DNA of 64,000 nucleotides from JAENWD01 sp963837165 (GTDB lineage Bacteria; Acidobacteriota; Vicinamibacteria; Vicinamibacterales; JAENWD01): positions 124,001 through 188,000 of the forward strand of contig CAWIMD010000002.1 in assembly GCA_963837165.1 (NCBI GenBank), given 5' to 3'. The position numbers and the translations under genes are program-made. The notes below the pieces were generated by a model, which saw nothing but the letters and a program-made list of their open reading frames with translations, did no database searches and was not told the origin of the DNA. This document shows positions 34,165 through 43,235 of this stretch, one piece after another; positions within the stretch are counted from its first letter, which is position 1; every line of letters starts with the position of its first letter.

Positions 34165-36397
34165 TCACCGGCCGGCGGTCGCGGGCTCCGCCCGCGCGGT
34201 CGCCACGTTGTTCAGTGCATCGAACGCCCGCAGGATGATGGCCTTGTCGGCGATGTCCTGATCCAGCACCAGCACGAACTCCTCGGTTCGCGAGTCCGCA
34301 ATGCCGTCCTTCGGGAAGATCGAGCGCCAGCGGTCCGCGTCGAGCGAGGTACTCGACGCGCTGCACCGGCGAGTCCGCGTCGCTGACCGCAAAACGCACC
34401 GTGGTCCGGCCGCCCTCCTGGCTCACGGACTCGACGGTGATGGCCGGCGGCGCGTTGTCGATGTCGAACGTGTCGCTCTCGCGCTCGGCCACCAGGGCCG
34501 ATCCCGGCGGGTTCGCCGGCGCATCGGAGGCCACGACCTTGATGATGTAGGTGCCGTTCGGGACCGATGTCGTATCCCAGACGACCAGCGGATCCGAGAG
34601 GTTGCGCTTCAGCGCCTTCCAGGTGGTCTCGCCCTCCCGGCGGTACATCACGTCGTAGCTCAGCTCGTCGTCGTTGTCGTCGGAGGCCTTCCAGATGAAG
34701 GTCTGCAGCCCCTTCTGGTACCCGCGCCGCCCGAGGATCGGCGAGCCGGGTCCCGACGAACCGGGCGCGTGCGTCACCGGGTTGCCGTCGTAGCCGGCGA
34801 TCTCCGCCTCGCCCGTCGAGAACGGCCGCTGGAAGACGACGCCGGGCGGGTGGATGCTGATCGACGTGATCTCCGGCCGCAGGTTGCGCTGCTGGTACGC
34901 GAGCGTGACCGACGTGACGATGGGGCTGGCGGACTTGCCCGCGCTCATCTCGAGCTTCCACTGGACGTAGCGCGCCTTGGGGCTGGCGATCTGTTCCCCC
35001 TCGCGCCTGCGGTACGCGTTCGACCACGCGCTCCAGGTCTCGTCCGGTTCGGCGGTGTTGCCCGATCGCGTGAACAGCCGCACGTCGCCGTCGCTCGGCA
35101 CCGTGCCGCGCCAGCTGATGGCGCCCCAGGTCGCGATGGTCTCGGCGTCCTGGATGTCCGACTCGTAGGAGCCGCTCGTCGCCGGAGTGGAGGAGAGGTG
35201 GAACAGCTTGCCGGGATTGGCGGTGGCGAGCAGCAGGCTGCCGCGGCCGTCCGGGATCAGGGTGGTGACCTGCTGCACGGGCGCGCGGACGAGCAGAGTG
35301 GTCTCCGCCGGCTCACCGAAGACGCGGTAGATCTTGCCCTTGCTGCCGGTGGCCACGAGCAGACCGCCGGCCGCGTCGAGCGCCACGTCGTAGGGCGTGT
35401 CCTCCGCCGAGGTCCACAGCTGGTCCCACACGCCGTCGGCCTGGATCCTGAACACGGCGCCACGGCCCGAGGTCTTGCCCGACTCGCGCGGCTTGCCGCC
35501 CGGCCCCGCCGGCGGCACGCCGATGTCGGCGATGGCCATGGCCGTGATCTCGGTCGAGACCGTCGCGACGGGCGTGGACCCTCTGGGCTCGACCACCGTC
35601 TCGCTGGACGGGTGCTCGTCGCCCTTGCCGCTCAGGGCCGCGGCGTAGACGTCGCCGTCTTTGCCGGGCCGGAGCGCGCTCACCTCCTGCAGGCCCGAGT
35701 CGAGCACCAGGAACCCGGCGCCGCCGCTGCCGATCCGGAAGACGCGGCCCGGCGATTCGGTGCCGGCCAGCAGGTCGCCCGAGGGGGTCAGCAGCAGGCT
35801 GCGCACATGAGTGGCTTTGGTGTTGTAGAAGACCGTGCCCTTGCCGTCCGCCCCCACGCGGTAGATGAGCCCCTTGTCGCCGGTCGCCACGTAGACGGCG
35901 CCGTCCGGCGCGACCTCCAGCGCCCAGATGTACTTGTCGTCGGGATCGAAGAACTCGCTCCCCTTGCCGGCGGCGTCCACCTTGTAGACGCGGCCATCGG
36001 GCGAGGTCGCGACGTAGAGTCCGCCGCCCGGCGCCAGCGCGAGGGCGTGGACCTCGAGCTCCGGCGCATCGTAGAAGACGCGGCTCTTGCCGCTGGCGTC
36101 GATCTTCAGGACGCGCCCGTCGTTGCCCGATCCGAGATACAACGAGCCGTCGGGCGCGCGCAGCCCCGTCCAGAGCACGGGCGAGTCGGGGTCGGCTATC
36201 GGATCGAGCGACGGGCCCAGCACGAGCCGGCCGTGCAGATCGACGGACAGGTTCGTGGCGTCGCCTTTCAGGAAGTCGGCGAGCGTGGCCACTTCCCAGA
36301 ACCGGGCGCCGGCGGCGCCGGCCATGCCGGCGGCGACGATCGCGAAGCAGACGGCGAGCACGAGGCGGACGGGCAGTCTGGACATGGGGGCAGGCAT
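34165..36397 (-). CDS. Secreted beta-propeller protein, frameshifted near the C-terminus
   Basis: About 744 residues after correction. A signal peptide (RLPVRLVLAVCFAIVAAGMA region) is followed by a propeller made of repeated blades ending in LYLGSGNDGRVLKID, LYVATSPDGRVYKVD, VYVATGDKGLIYRVG, LLAGTESPGRVFRIG. C-terminal Ig/fibronectin-like domains follow. The last ~75 residues (SLDADRWRSIFPKDG onward) are in another frame owing to one extra base at 34348-34353 (GGTACT). Function unknown; probably periplasmic or surface, co-transcribed with the S55 peptidase 26 bases upstream. ATG 36397 or 36385 are both possible starts. Confidence 0.75.
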
Positions 36398-36423
36398 CGG
36401 CGCGCGGCGTGGCGCGGCTCGGC

Positions 36424-38271
36424 TCAGTTCTGATCGAGCGACAGCGTCAGGGCGCGTGCACCACTGACAGCATAGTCGGTCGGGATGTCCCATTCGCCGA
36501 GGGTCGCGGTGTGAAGCGGCGTGACGCCGCCGCCGTTGCGCTCGCCGTCGAGCACGGCGAGCACGGACGCCGGCAGGGCGCCCAGCGACTCGCCGCCCAC
36601 CACGGCACCGGCATCGGACCCGACGAGACGGACGTAGAGGCGGTTGTTCTTCCTGGCGCGATTGAACGCGCGCACCATCTGCGCGACGCCCTGCGCCTGC
36701 GCGGGCTGCCGCGCCTCGCGCTGCTCCCACTGCGTGAGGCTGGCGCCGTCGGCGACGAGCACGGTCAGCGATCCGGACGCATTGACCGGCACGTGGACGG
36801 GAACGGTCTGCGTCACCTCGTCGCCGCGATAGGTGCGCACCGTGAGCTTCAGCGGAACGGTCTGCCCGGGCCGGACGGACGGGGCGTCGAGCCAGACCCG
36901 CTCGAGCTCGGCGGTCCGCGGCACCTCGGACGAGACGATCGTGAGGTCGAGGCCGTCGATCTGCACGGGCTCGTAGTCGTTCGTCAGCAGGAACGCGATC
37001 GGCCCCGCGATGTAGCTCGCCGCGCCAATCGAGGGCGAGTCGCCCGTGAACAGGTCCTCGAAGGCGATCTCGTCGTGCCTGGCCACGAGCGCGCGGCCCT
37101 TGACGACGAAGCTCGACGCGCCGTACTCCCGCTCGTACGATTTCAGCGTGTTCACCACGGTCAGGTACGTCAGCAAGGGCGTGAACAACTGGTCGCGCAC
37201 GACGCTGAAACGGAACTCCCGTCGGGGTCCGCGGTCGGTCTCGAGCGCCAGGTGGATTGGCAGCATGGACGGGGCCGGTCCGAGCGACCCGGCAATCGCG
37301 GTCGCGCGGTCCTGCTGCACCGTCCCGACGACACGGCCGAGGGTGGCGAGCTTCGTGGAGGACTGCAGGCTCGGGAGCACGGTGTGCACGAACGCCTGCG
37401 TCATCGGGAACGTCGTCGGGCCCAGGTTGTAGAACGGGTGCCCGAAGGCATACACGCGGTCGTCGATCACGTCGGTGACCGTGCCGGTGGCGCCGAGCGC
37501 GAGATCGCCCTCGACCAGCCCGACGCCAATCGCGTCGCCGGGATGCAGGCCCAGCCCGTCGGCCGGGGTGTCGGCGCCGGCCGGAGGGCCGCCCGCCACA
37601 GGCGTGAACCCGCTCGCCACGAACGCGTCGGCCATGGTCGATGCGGTGTCGCCCGCGAAACCGCCCATCACGAGCGGCGTGGCGATCGGGCGGAGCAGCG
37701 CCCCCAGCTCGGGGCCCGACGAGGGCTGGGCGAGGCCCGCGCCGGTGAACCGCACGTCGTACGGCGAGCGGGCAAACGGCGCCGTGCGCGCGAACACGCG
37801 CTGCAGGACGGCGGTGAGCGAGGCGGTGGTGACCGGCAGGTCGAGACGCGCCGACGCAGTGGCCGGACGGCGCGCCGGCCCGGCGGTCGCGTCGATCATC
37901 TCCTCGATGGGCGTGATGCCGGCAATCGGCTCGCGCGAGAACTCACCGAGCGAGTACGACACGGCGCCGATCAGGCGGCCATTCACGTAGACGGGACTGC
38001 CGCTCATGCCGGCAATGACGCCGGTCTTCGCGAGCGGGCCGCCCTCGAGGCGGGCCAGGATGAGGCTGCGGTTCGGCCCCATCACGTTGTGGAGCACGCC
38101 GAGAATGCGTGCCGTGAAGGACTCGACGCGCGTGCCTTCGAAGACCGTGCGTCCGACGCCTTCCATTCCGGGCGTGACGTCCCGGAGCGACATGAACGGC
38201 TCGACCGCGTGCAGCGGCCAGATGGCGAGAACGGCGAAAAGAAGCGCAACAAGCGCGCGGCGCAAGGACAT
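36424..38271 (-). CDS. Secreted SpoIVB/S55-type serine peptidase-domain protein
   Basis: A 615-residue exported protein: signal sequence (about 1-22), then an S55 peptidase domain with the catalytic-serine loop GVIAGMSGSPVYVNGRLIG (residues ~85-105). The C-terminal part is beta-rich with no clear family. SpoIVB proteins self-cleave and activate regulated proteolysis in sporulating Firmicutes; acidobacterial relatives are of unknown role. The frame is open to 38523, but ATG 38271 starts the signal peptide and follows a TATAAT box. Confidence 0.83.
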   Translation of the reverse strand: MSLRRALVALLFAVLAIWPLHAVEPFMSLRDVTPGMEGVGRTVFEGTRVESFTARILGVLHNVMGPNRSLILARLEGGPLAKTGVIAGMSGSPVYVNGRLIGAVSYSLGEFSREPIAGITPIEEMIDATAGPARRPATASARLDLPVTTASLTAVLQRVFARTAPFARSPYDVRFTGAGLAQPSSGPELGALLRPIATPLVMGGFAGDTASTMADAFVASGFTPVAGGPPAGADTPADGLGLHPGDAIGVGLVEGDLALGATGTVTDVIDDRVYAFGHPFYNLGPTTFPMTQAFVHTVLPSLQSSTKLATLGRVVGTVQQDRATAIAGSLGPAPSMLPIHLALETDRGPRREFRFSVVRDQLFTPLLTYLTVVNTLKSYEREYGASSFVVKGRALVARHDEIAFEDLFTGDSPSIGAASYIAGPIAFLLTNDYEPVQIDGLDLTIVSSEVPRTAELERVWLDAPSVRPGQTVPLKLTVRTYRGDEVTQTVPVHVPVNASGSLTVLVADGASLTQWEQREARQPAQAQGVAQMVRAFNRARKNNRLYVRLVGSDAGAVVGGESLGALPASVLAVLDGERNGGGVTPLHTATLGEWDIPTDYAVSGARALTLSLDQN

Positions 38272-38332
38272 CGTGCAGCCAGCCCGTACCGTTGGACGTT
38301 CGGAAGAGGGGGCCGGTCGGGCCCTCCCGGCG

Positions 38333-38338
38333 ATTATA
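38333..38338 (-). promoter_or_regulatory. -10 box TATAAT of the S55 peptidase gene
   Basis: Perfect TATAAT on the minus strand, about 60 bases upstream of the ATG at 38271. It shares the divergent region with the aromatic-operon promoter. Confidence 0.55.
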
Positions 38339-38389
38339 CTGAACTTCTCGGCCGGATGGGCGGGCCGGAGCAGGGTATCGCGCGAATAA

Positions 38390-38419
38390 TTGACAGCGCG
38401 GATTCCCGTCTGGTACCGT
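38390..38419 (+). promoter_or_regulatory. Aromatic/trp operon promoter, TTGACA-18-TACCGT
   Basis: A perfect TTGACA (38390-38395), 18-bp spacer and TACCGT (38414-38419) with the extended TGG directly before it. Transcription would begin near 38426, nine bases ahead of the leader-peptide ATG. Confidence 0.8.
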
Positions 38420-38434
38420 TCGCCTTCAGGATCC

Positions 38435-38542
38435 ATGCACACCTCCCCGGCGTTCCAGTTCGTCGCGCACACGGGCAGCCGCGCGACGGGTGCGTACCGG
38501 GGCTGGTGGTGGTTCGACGGCATCCCCCGTGGAGAGGCCTAG
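38435..38542 (+). CDS. trpL: trp-operon leader peptide (attenuator peptide)
   Basis: A 35-codon reading frame with AGGA just ahead of the ATG. Its last third reads AYRGWWWFDGIPRGEA followed by TAG: three consecutive Trp codons (38504-38512), flanked by Tyr (38495-38497) and Phe (38513-38515) codons. Three tandem Trp codons are extremely unlikely by chance and are the hallmark of ribosome-mediated trp attenuation. A terminator hairpin follows 37 bases after the stop and the operon starts 76 bases after it. The peptide itself is presumably not functional; its translation is the sensor. It is not part of any known protein family. Confidence 0.88.
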   Translation: MHTSPAFQFVAHTGSRATGAYRGWWWFDGIPRGEA

Positions 38543-38586
38543 CGCCGACCGCCGACCATCAGCGCGTTGAACGACCAAGCCTCTTC
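38502..38586 (+). promoter_or_regulatory. trp attenuator: alternative RNA pairings
   Basis: Two competing helices can be drawn. (1) GCUGGUGGU over the Trp codons (38502-38510) pairs with ACCAUCAGC (38555-38563), nine pairs including one G-U. (2) GGAGAGGC in the last leader codons (38531-38538) pairs with GCCUCUUC (38579-38586), eight pairs, which destroys the terminator. A ribosome stalled on the Trp codons leaves 38531-38538 free for the antiterminator; a ribosome at the stop codon covers it, so the terminator forms. Confidence 0.8.
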
Positions 38587-38611
38587 ACCCCACCGGTGAA
38601 CGAGGCTTTTT
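38577..38611 (+). terminator. Rho-independent terminator of the trp attenuator
   Basis: AAGCCTC-TTCACC (38577-38589), a five-base loop, GGTGAA-c-GAGGCTT with one bulged C, then a T tract (38607-38611). It is one of the only T-tract terminators in the window and lies seven bases before the aroDE ATG, i.e. upstream of the genes it would control. Confidence 0.85.
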
Positions 38612-38618
38612 CAGTTTT

Positions 38619-40094
38619 ATGGCCCAGATCTGCACCACTGTGGGCGCGGCCAGCCTGCCGGCCCTGCGTGAGGCGCGCGATCGCGCCGCCCGGAGCGCCG
38701 ACATGGTCGAACTGCGCCTCGATGCGCTCGACCATCCCGACGCCCGGGGAGCTCTCGCGGGCCGGACCGGTCCGGTGATTGCCACCTGCCGCGCGGTGTT
38801 CGAGGGCGGCGCCTTCCGCGGCAGCGAAGCCGACCGCCTGGCCATCCTGCACGAGGCCTGGCAGGCCGGCGCGGAGCTGGTGGACGTGGAGCACGCCGCG
38901 TGGGCGGCGGCCCCCTGGGTGGCGGCGGCCCGCGGCGAGCGCCTGCTCGTGTCGGCGCACGACTTCGGCGGCGTGCCGGCGGACCTCGGGGCCAGGCATC
39001 GCGCGATGCTGGCGACCGGCGCCGAAGTGGTGAAGATCGCGGTCACGGCGCGGCGGCTCACCGACGTCCTGCCGCTGCGCACGCTGGCCGCCGGCCGGCG
39101 GCGTCAGGTGCTGCTGGCGATGGGCGCGTCCGGCATGGTGACGCGCCTGCTCCCCGACCTTTTCGGATCCGCGTGGACGTACGCGGGCGAGGCGTGGGCG
39201 CCGGGTCAGATCCCCGCGGCGCGCCTGCGCGACGAGTTCCGGTTCGGTACGCTGTCCGCGCATCCGGCCGTCTACGGCGTGGTCGCGCGGCCGTCCATGC
39301 ATTCCGTCTCGCCCGCCATGCACAACGCGGCGTTTGCCGCCTCGGGGCTCGACGCCGTCTACGTGCCGCTCGACGCCGAGAGCGCGGGCGACTTCCTGGC
39401 ATTTGCCGACGCGGTCGGGATCCGGGGGGCCAGCGTGACCATTCCGTTCAAGGTGGACCTGCTGCCGCTCGTGGCGGCCGACGACCTCGCCCGCCGGGCC
39501 GGCGCGGTCAACACCGTGCGCCGGGATGCCGGCGGCTGGGTCGGGACCAACACGGATGTCGCCGGCGTCCTGTCGCCGCTTGCCGCGCGACTCGAGCTGC
39601 AGGGCCTGCGCGCCGCGGTGCTGGGCGCAGGCGGCGCGGCGCGCGCGGCGGCGCTCGCGCTGGCCGACGCCGGCGCCCAGGTGACGGTGCACGCGCGCCG
39701 GGACGCCGCCTCCGGTGAGGTCGCAGCCGCGACGGGGGTCGCCGCCGCGCCGATGCCGCCCGGGCCCGGCAGCTGGGACGTCCTCGTGAACGCCACGCCG
39801 GCCGGCATGTTTCCCGACGTCGAGGCGACGCCCTGGCCCGGGGCGCGCTTCGACGGGCGGCTCGTGTACGACCTCGTGTACAACCCGCAGGAGACGCGGC
39901 TCCTGCGCGAGGCGCGGCTGGCCGGCCTCGAGACCGTCGGCGGTCTGGACATGCTCGTCGCCCAGGCGCGGGCGCAGTTCACTTACTGGACCGGTCGTCA
40001 GGCCGACGGCGCGCTGATGCGCGCGGCCGCCGAGTCCCGCCTCCGGGCGTTCGCGGCGCCGCACGCCGCCGCGCCCTCCTCGTCACTGCCATGA
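38619..40094 (+). CDS. aroDE: Bifunctional 3-dehydroquinate dehydratase/shikimate dehydrogenase
   Basis: A 491-residue fusion for steps 3 and 4 of the shikimate pathway. Residues ~1-215 are type I DHQ dehydratase (ADMVELRLDALDHPD, TCRAVFEGG, VSAHDF with His, VVKIAVTA with the Schiff-base Lys). Residues ~225-491 are AroE (YGVVARPSMHSVSPAMHNAAF, VTIPFKVDLLP with the catalytic Lys, GTNTDVAGV, NAD(P) loop GAGGAARAAALAL). The same fusion is known from plants and some bacteria. No ribosome site precedes ATG 38619, which directly follows the attenuator terminator. Confidence 0.94.
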   Translation: MAQICTTVGAASLPALREARDRAARSADMVELRLDALDHPDARGALAGRTGPVIATCRAVFEGGAFRGSEADRLAILHEAWQAGAELVDVEHAAWAAAPWVAAARGERLLVSAHDFGGVPADLGARHRAMLATGAEVVKIAVTARRLTDVLPLRTLAAGRRRQVLLAMGASGMVTRLLPDLFGSAWTYAGEAWAPGQIPAARLRDEFRFGTLSAHPAVYGVVARPSMHSVSPAMHNAAFAASGLDAVYVPLDAESAGDFLAFADAVGIRGASVTIPFKVDLLPLVAADDLARRAGAVNTVRRDAGGWVGTNTDVAGVLSPLAARLELQGLRAAVLGAGGAARAAALALADAGAQVTVHARRDAASGEVAAATGVAAAPMPPGPGSWDVLVNATPAGMFPDVEATPWPGARFDGRLVYDLVYNPQETRLLREARLAGLETVGGLDMLVAQARAQFTYWTGRQADGALMRAAAESRLRAFAAPHAAAPSSSLP

Positions 40095-41573
40095 AGCTGA
40101 CCTCGTTCGACGAGTTCAAGGAGCTGGCCACGCGGGGCACCTTCGTGCCCGTGTGCAAGGAGATCATCGCCGACCTGCTGACGCCGGTCTCCGCCTTCCT
40201 GAAGATTGCCGAGCACTCCGACTATGCCTTCCTGCTCGAGAGCGTCGAGGGTGGCGAGCACGTCGGGCGCTACTCGTTCCTCGGCAAGGACCCGCTCCTC
40301 GTCGTGCGATCGCGCGAGGACGGCACCGTCATCGAGCGGGCCGGCCAGACCGAGCACGCCACCGAGGGCTTCATGCCGACCGTGCGCCGGCTGATGGCCG
40401 ACTTCCGCGCGCCCTACGTGCCGGACCTGCCGCGCTTCACGGGCGGAGCGGTCGGCTACATCGCCTACGATGCGGCGCGCTGGTTCGAACCGGTCCCGAC
40501 CGGGGACCGTCCGCTCGAGGGGCCGGCCGCGGCGGCGGACCTGGCGGTGTTCATGCTCTTCGACACCGTGCTGGCGTTCGACCACGCCCAGCACCGCCTG
40601 CTGCTCATCGCCAACGCGCGCATCACCGCAGACGACGACCTCGAGGCGCTGTACCAGTTCGCTTGCGCCCGCATCCAGTTCCTGGAGGCTGAGCTCGAGC
40701 GGAGCCTCTCGGCCGCGCGCGCCGGCACCGGCGCGCCCGTCGTCCTGCGCGCGAACATGACCAAGCAGGCCTTCGAGGACAACGTCCGCACCGCCAAGGA
40801 GCACATCGCCGCCGGCGACATCTATCAGGTCGTCCTCTCGCAGCGGTTCGAGGCGGATGTCACCGCCGACCCGTTCACGGTCTACCGGGCGCTCCGCCAC
40901 GTGAACCCGTCGCCGTACATGTACTTCATGCGGATTGGCGGCCTCGCCGTCGTGGGATCGTCGCCCGAGATGCTCGTCCGGGTGGAGGGCCGGCATATCG
41001 AGACGCACCCGATCGCCGGCACGCGGCCCCGCGGCCGCACCACCGAGGAGGACCAGCGTCTGGCCGAGGAGCTGAAGCGGAACGAGAAGGAACGTGCCGA
41101 GCACGTCATGCTCGTGGACCTCGGGCGGAACGACGTCGGCCGCGTGGCCGAGTACCGGGTCCGTCCGGGTGCCGACCTTCATGACGCTCGAGCGCTACTC
41201 GCACGTCATGCACCTCGTCTCGGTCGTCGAGGGCCAGCTCGCAGGCGACACGGATCGCCTCGACGCCCTCGCCTCGTGCTTTCCGGCGGGCACCGTGTCG
41301 GGCGCCCCGAAGGTGCGCGCGATGCAGATCATCGCCGAGCTCGAGCCGACCCGCCGCGGGATCTACGCGGGCGCCGTGGGCTATCTCGACTTTGCCGGCA
41401 ACCTGGACTTCTGCATCACCATTCGCACGGTCGTCATGACGGGAGGCAAGGCGTACCTCCAGGCGGGCGCCGGCATCGTCGCCGACTCCAACCCCGCGGC
41501 GGAGTACGAGGAAACCCGCGACAAGGCCCGCGCCGTGGTGCGCGCCCTGGAGCTGGCGCAGCAGGGCTTTTGA
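40091..41573 (+). CDS. trpE: Anthranilate synthase component I, frameshifted
   Basis: About 493 residues after correction. Chorismate plus ammonia gives anthranilate. N-terminal FLLESVEGGEHVGRYSF contains the LLES element of Trp feedback inhibition; the catalytic domain has PIAGTRPRGRT, LVDLGRNDVGRVAEY, and in the second frame VRVPTFMTLERYSHVMH and PAGTVSGAPKVRAM. One extra C at 41155/41156 (AGTACC) shifts the frame between GRVAEY and the expected GSVRVP. In an otherwise intact operon a sequencing error is more likely than loss of function. ATGA overlap with aroDE. Confidence 0.93.
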
Positions 41574-41607
41574 ATTGACGATTGATGATTGACGGTTGAC
41601 GATTGAA
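41574..41607. repeat. ATTGACG heptad repeat filling the trpE-trpG gap
   Basis: Immediately after the trpE TGA come ATTGACG, ATTGATG, ATTGACG, GTTGACG and ATTGAA, ending exactly at the trpG ATG. Same heptad as behind manB (16761-16800). Confidence 0.85.
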
Positions 41608-42195
41608 ATGATCTTCGTCCTGGATAACTACGACTCGTTCACCTACAACCTCGTCCAGTACCTGGGCGAGCTGGGCGCGGCCATCCAGGTGCGCCGGAAC
41701 GACCAGGTCACCCTGGACGAGATTGCCGCCCTGGCGCCGACGCACATCGTGATCTCGCCGGGTCCCGGGCGGCCGGAGGACGCGGGCCTGACCACCGCGG
41801 TGATCCGCCGGTTCGGCCCGACGGTGCCCGTCCTCGGCGTGTGCCTCGGCCACCAGGCGATTGGCCTCGTGTGCGGCGGGCGCGTGGTCCGGGCCCCCGT
41901 GCCGGTGCACGGGAAGACCTCGCTCATCGAGCACGACGGCCGCGGCGTGTTCGCCGGCCTGGCCAGCCCGCTCGAGGCGTCGCGCTACCACTCGCTCGTG
42001 GTCGCGGCCGACGACCTGCCGGACGATCTCGTCGTGTCGGCACGCACGAAGGGAGACGGGATCGTGATGGGGCTGCGGCATCGCGAGTGGCCGCTGCACG
42101 GCGTGCAGTTCCACCCCGAGTCCGTGCTCACGGGCGACGGCCGCCGCATGCTCCGCAACTTCCTCGACGTTGCCGGCGGGAGGCAGGACCGATGA
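41608..42195 (+). CDS. trpG: Anthranilate synthase component II (glutamine amidotransferase)
   Basis: A 195-residue class I amidotransferase that supplies ammonia to TrpE. LDNYDSFTYNLVQY at the start, VLGVCLGHQAIG (nucleophile Cys), and VQFHPESVLT (His/Glu). ATG 41608 is chosen over an upstream TTG because it gives the canonical MIFVLDNYDSF start. No ribosome site is apparent; the gap to trpE is entirely heptad repeat. Overlaps trpD by four bases. Confidence 0.96.
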   Translation: MIFVLDNYDSFTYNLVQYLGELGAAIQVRRNDQVTLDEIAALAPTHIVISPGPGRPEDAGLTTAVIRRFGPTVPVLGVCLGHQAIGLVCGGRVVRAPVPVHGKTSLIEHDGRGVFAGLASPLEASRYHSLVVAADDLPDDLVVSARTKGDGIVMGLRHREWPLHGVQFHPESVLTGDGRRMLRNFLDVAGGRQDR

Positions 42196-43235
42196 CCGAC
42201 GCGCTGTTCCCCGGCCTCCTGCTGAAGCTGTCGCGCCACGAGGACCTGACGACGGACGAGGCGGCCGCGGCCATGGACGTGGTCATGAACGGCCAGGCGC
42301 CGCCCGCGCAGCTGGCGGCGCTGCTGATCGGCCTCGCGATGAAGGGCGAGCGCGCCGACGAGATCGTCGGCCTCGCCCGGGCCATGCGCGCCCATGCGGT
42401 GAAGCTGTCGCGCGATTTTCCGGAGGCGTTCGACACGTGTGGCACGGGCGGCGATCGGTCCGGCACCGTCAACATCTCGTCCGCCGCGGCCATCGTCATG
42501 GCCGCGTGCGGCGTCACGGTGGCCAAGCACGGCAATCGGTCCGTGTCGAGCCGCTGCGGCAGCGCCGACGTGCTGGAGGCCCTCGGCGTGCACGTCGCGG
42601 CATCGCCGGCGACGGTCGAACGCAGCCTGCAGGACGCCGGCCTGGCCTTCCTGTTCGCGCCGTCGTTCCATCCCTCGATGAAGCATGCGGCGGCCACGCG
42701 CCGCGAGCTCGGTCTGCGGACGGCGTTCAACCTGCTCGGACCGCTCACCAACCCGGCGGCGCCGCGGCGCCAGATCGTCGGCGTGCCGCGCCCGGAGCTG
42801 ACGGAGCTGCTGGCGCGATCGCTGCTGCTGCTCGGCGCCGAGCGCGTGTGGGTCGTGCACGGTGCCGACGGCCTGGACGAGATCTCCACCACCGGGTACA
42901 CCAAGGTGTCGGAGGGCTGCGACGGGACCGTGCGGACGTTCCACGTGCACCCCGGGGACTTCGGCGTTCGGAAGGCCGGGCTGGCGGCGCTGGCCGGCGG
43001 CGCCGCCGCGGACAACGCCGCCGCGATCGCCCGCCTGCTCGACGGCGAGACGGGACCCGTGCGGGACGTGGTGATGCTCAACGCCGGCGCCGGGCTGTTC
43101 GTTGCGGGCCGCGTGGCGACGGTCCGCGAGGGCATCGCGCAGGCCGGGGCCGCGCTCGACAGCGGCGGGGCGCGGGACGTGCTCGCGCGTCTGGTGGCCG
43201 TCACGACGGCCGACGCGCCGGCGGGGCAGGCATGA
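42192..43235 (+). CDS. trpD: Anthranilate phosphoribosyltransferase
   Basis: A 347-residue enzyme transferring phosphoribose from PRPP to anthranilate. Motifs: DTCGTGGDRSGTVNIS (PRPP loop), KHGNRSVSSRCGSADVLEALG, and GPLTNPA. Stand-alone, not fused to TrpG. ATGA overlaps on both sides. Confidence 0.96.
   Translation: MTDALFPGLLLKLSRHEDLTTDEAAAAMDVVMNGQAPPAQLAALLIGLAMKGERADEIVGLARAMRAHAVKLSRDFPEAFDTCGTGGDRSGTVNISSAAAIVMAACGVTVAKHGNRSVSSRCGSADVLEALGVHVAASPATVERSLQDAGLAFLFAPSFHPSMKHAAATRRELGLRTAFNLLGPLTNPAAPRRQIVGVPRPELTELLARSLLLLGAERVWVVHGADGLDEISTTGYTKVSEGCDGTVRTFHVHPGDFGVRKAGLAALAGGAAADNAAAIARLLDGETGPVRDVVMLNAGAGLFVAGRVATVREGIAQAGAALDSGGARDVLARLVAVTTADAPAGQA

Noticed and set aside
38335..38340. 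TATACT as an alternative plus-strand promoter for the aromatic operon
   Set aside because: It is the opposite strand of the TATAAT box of the S55 gene and lacks a -35; the TTGACA promoter at 38390 is far stronger.
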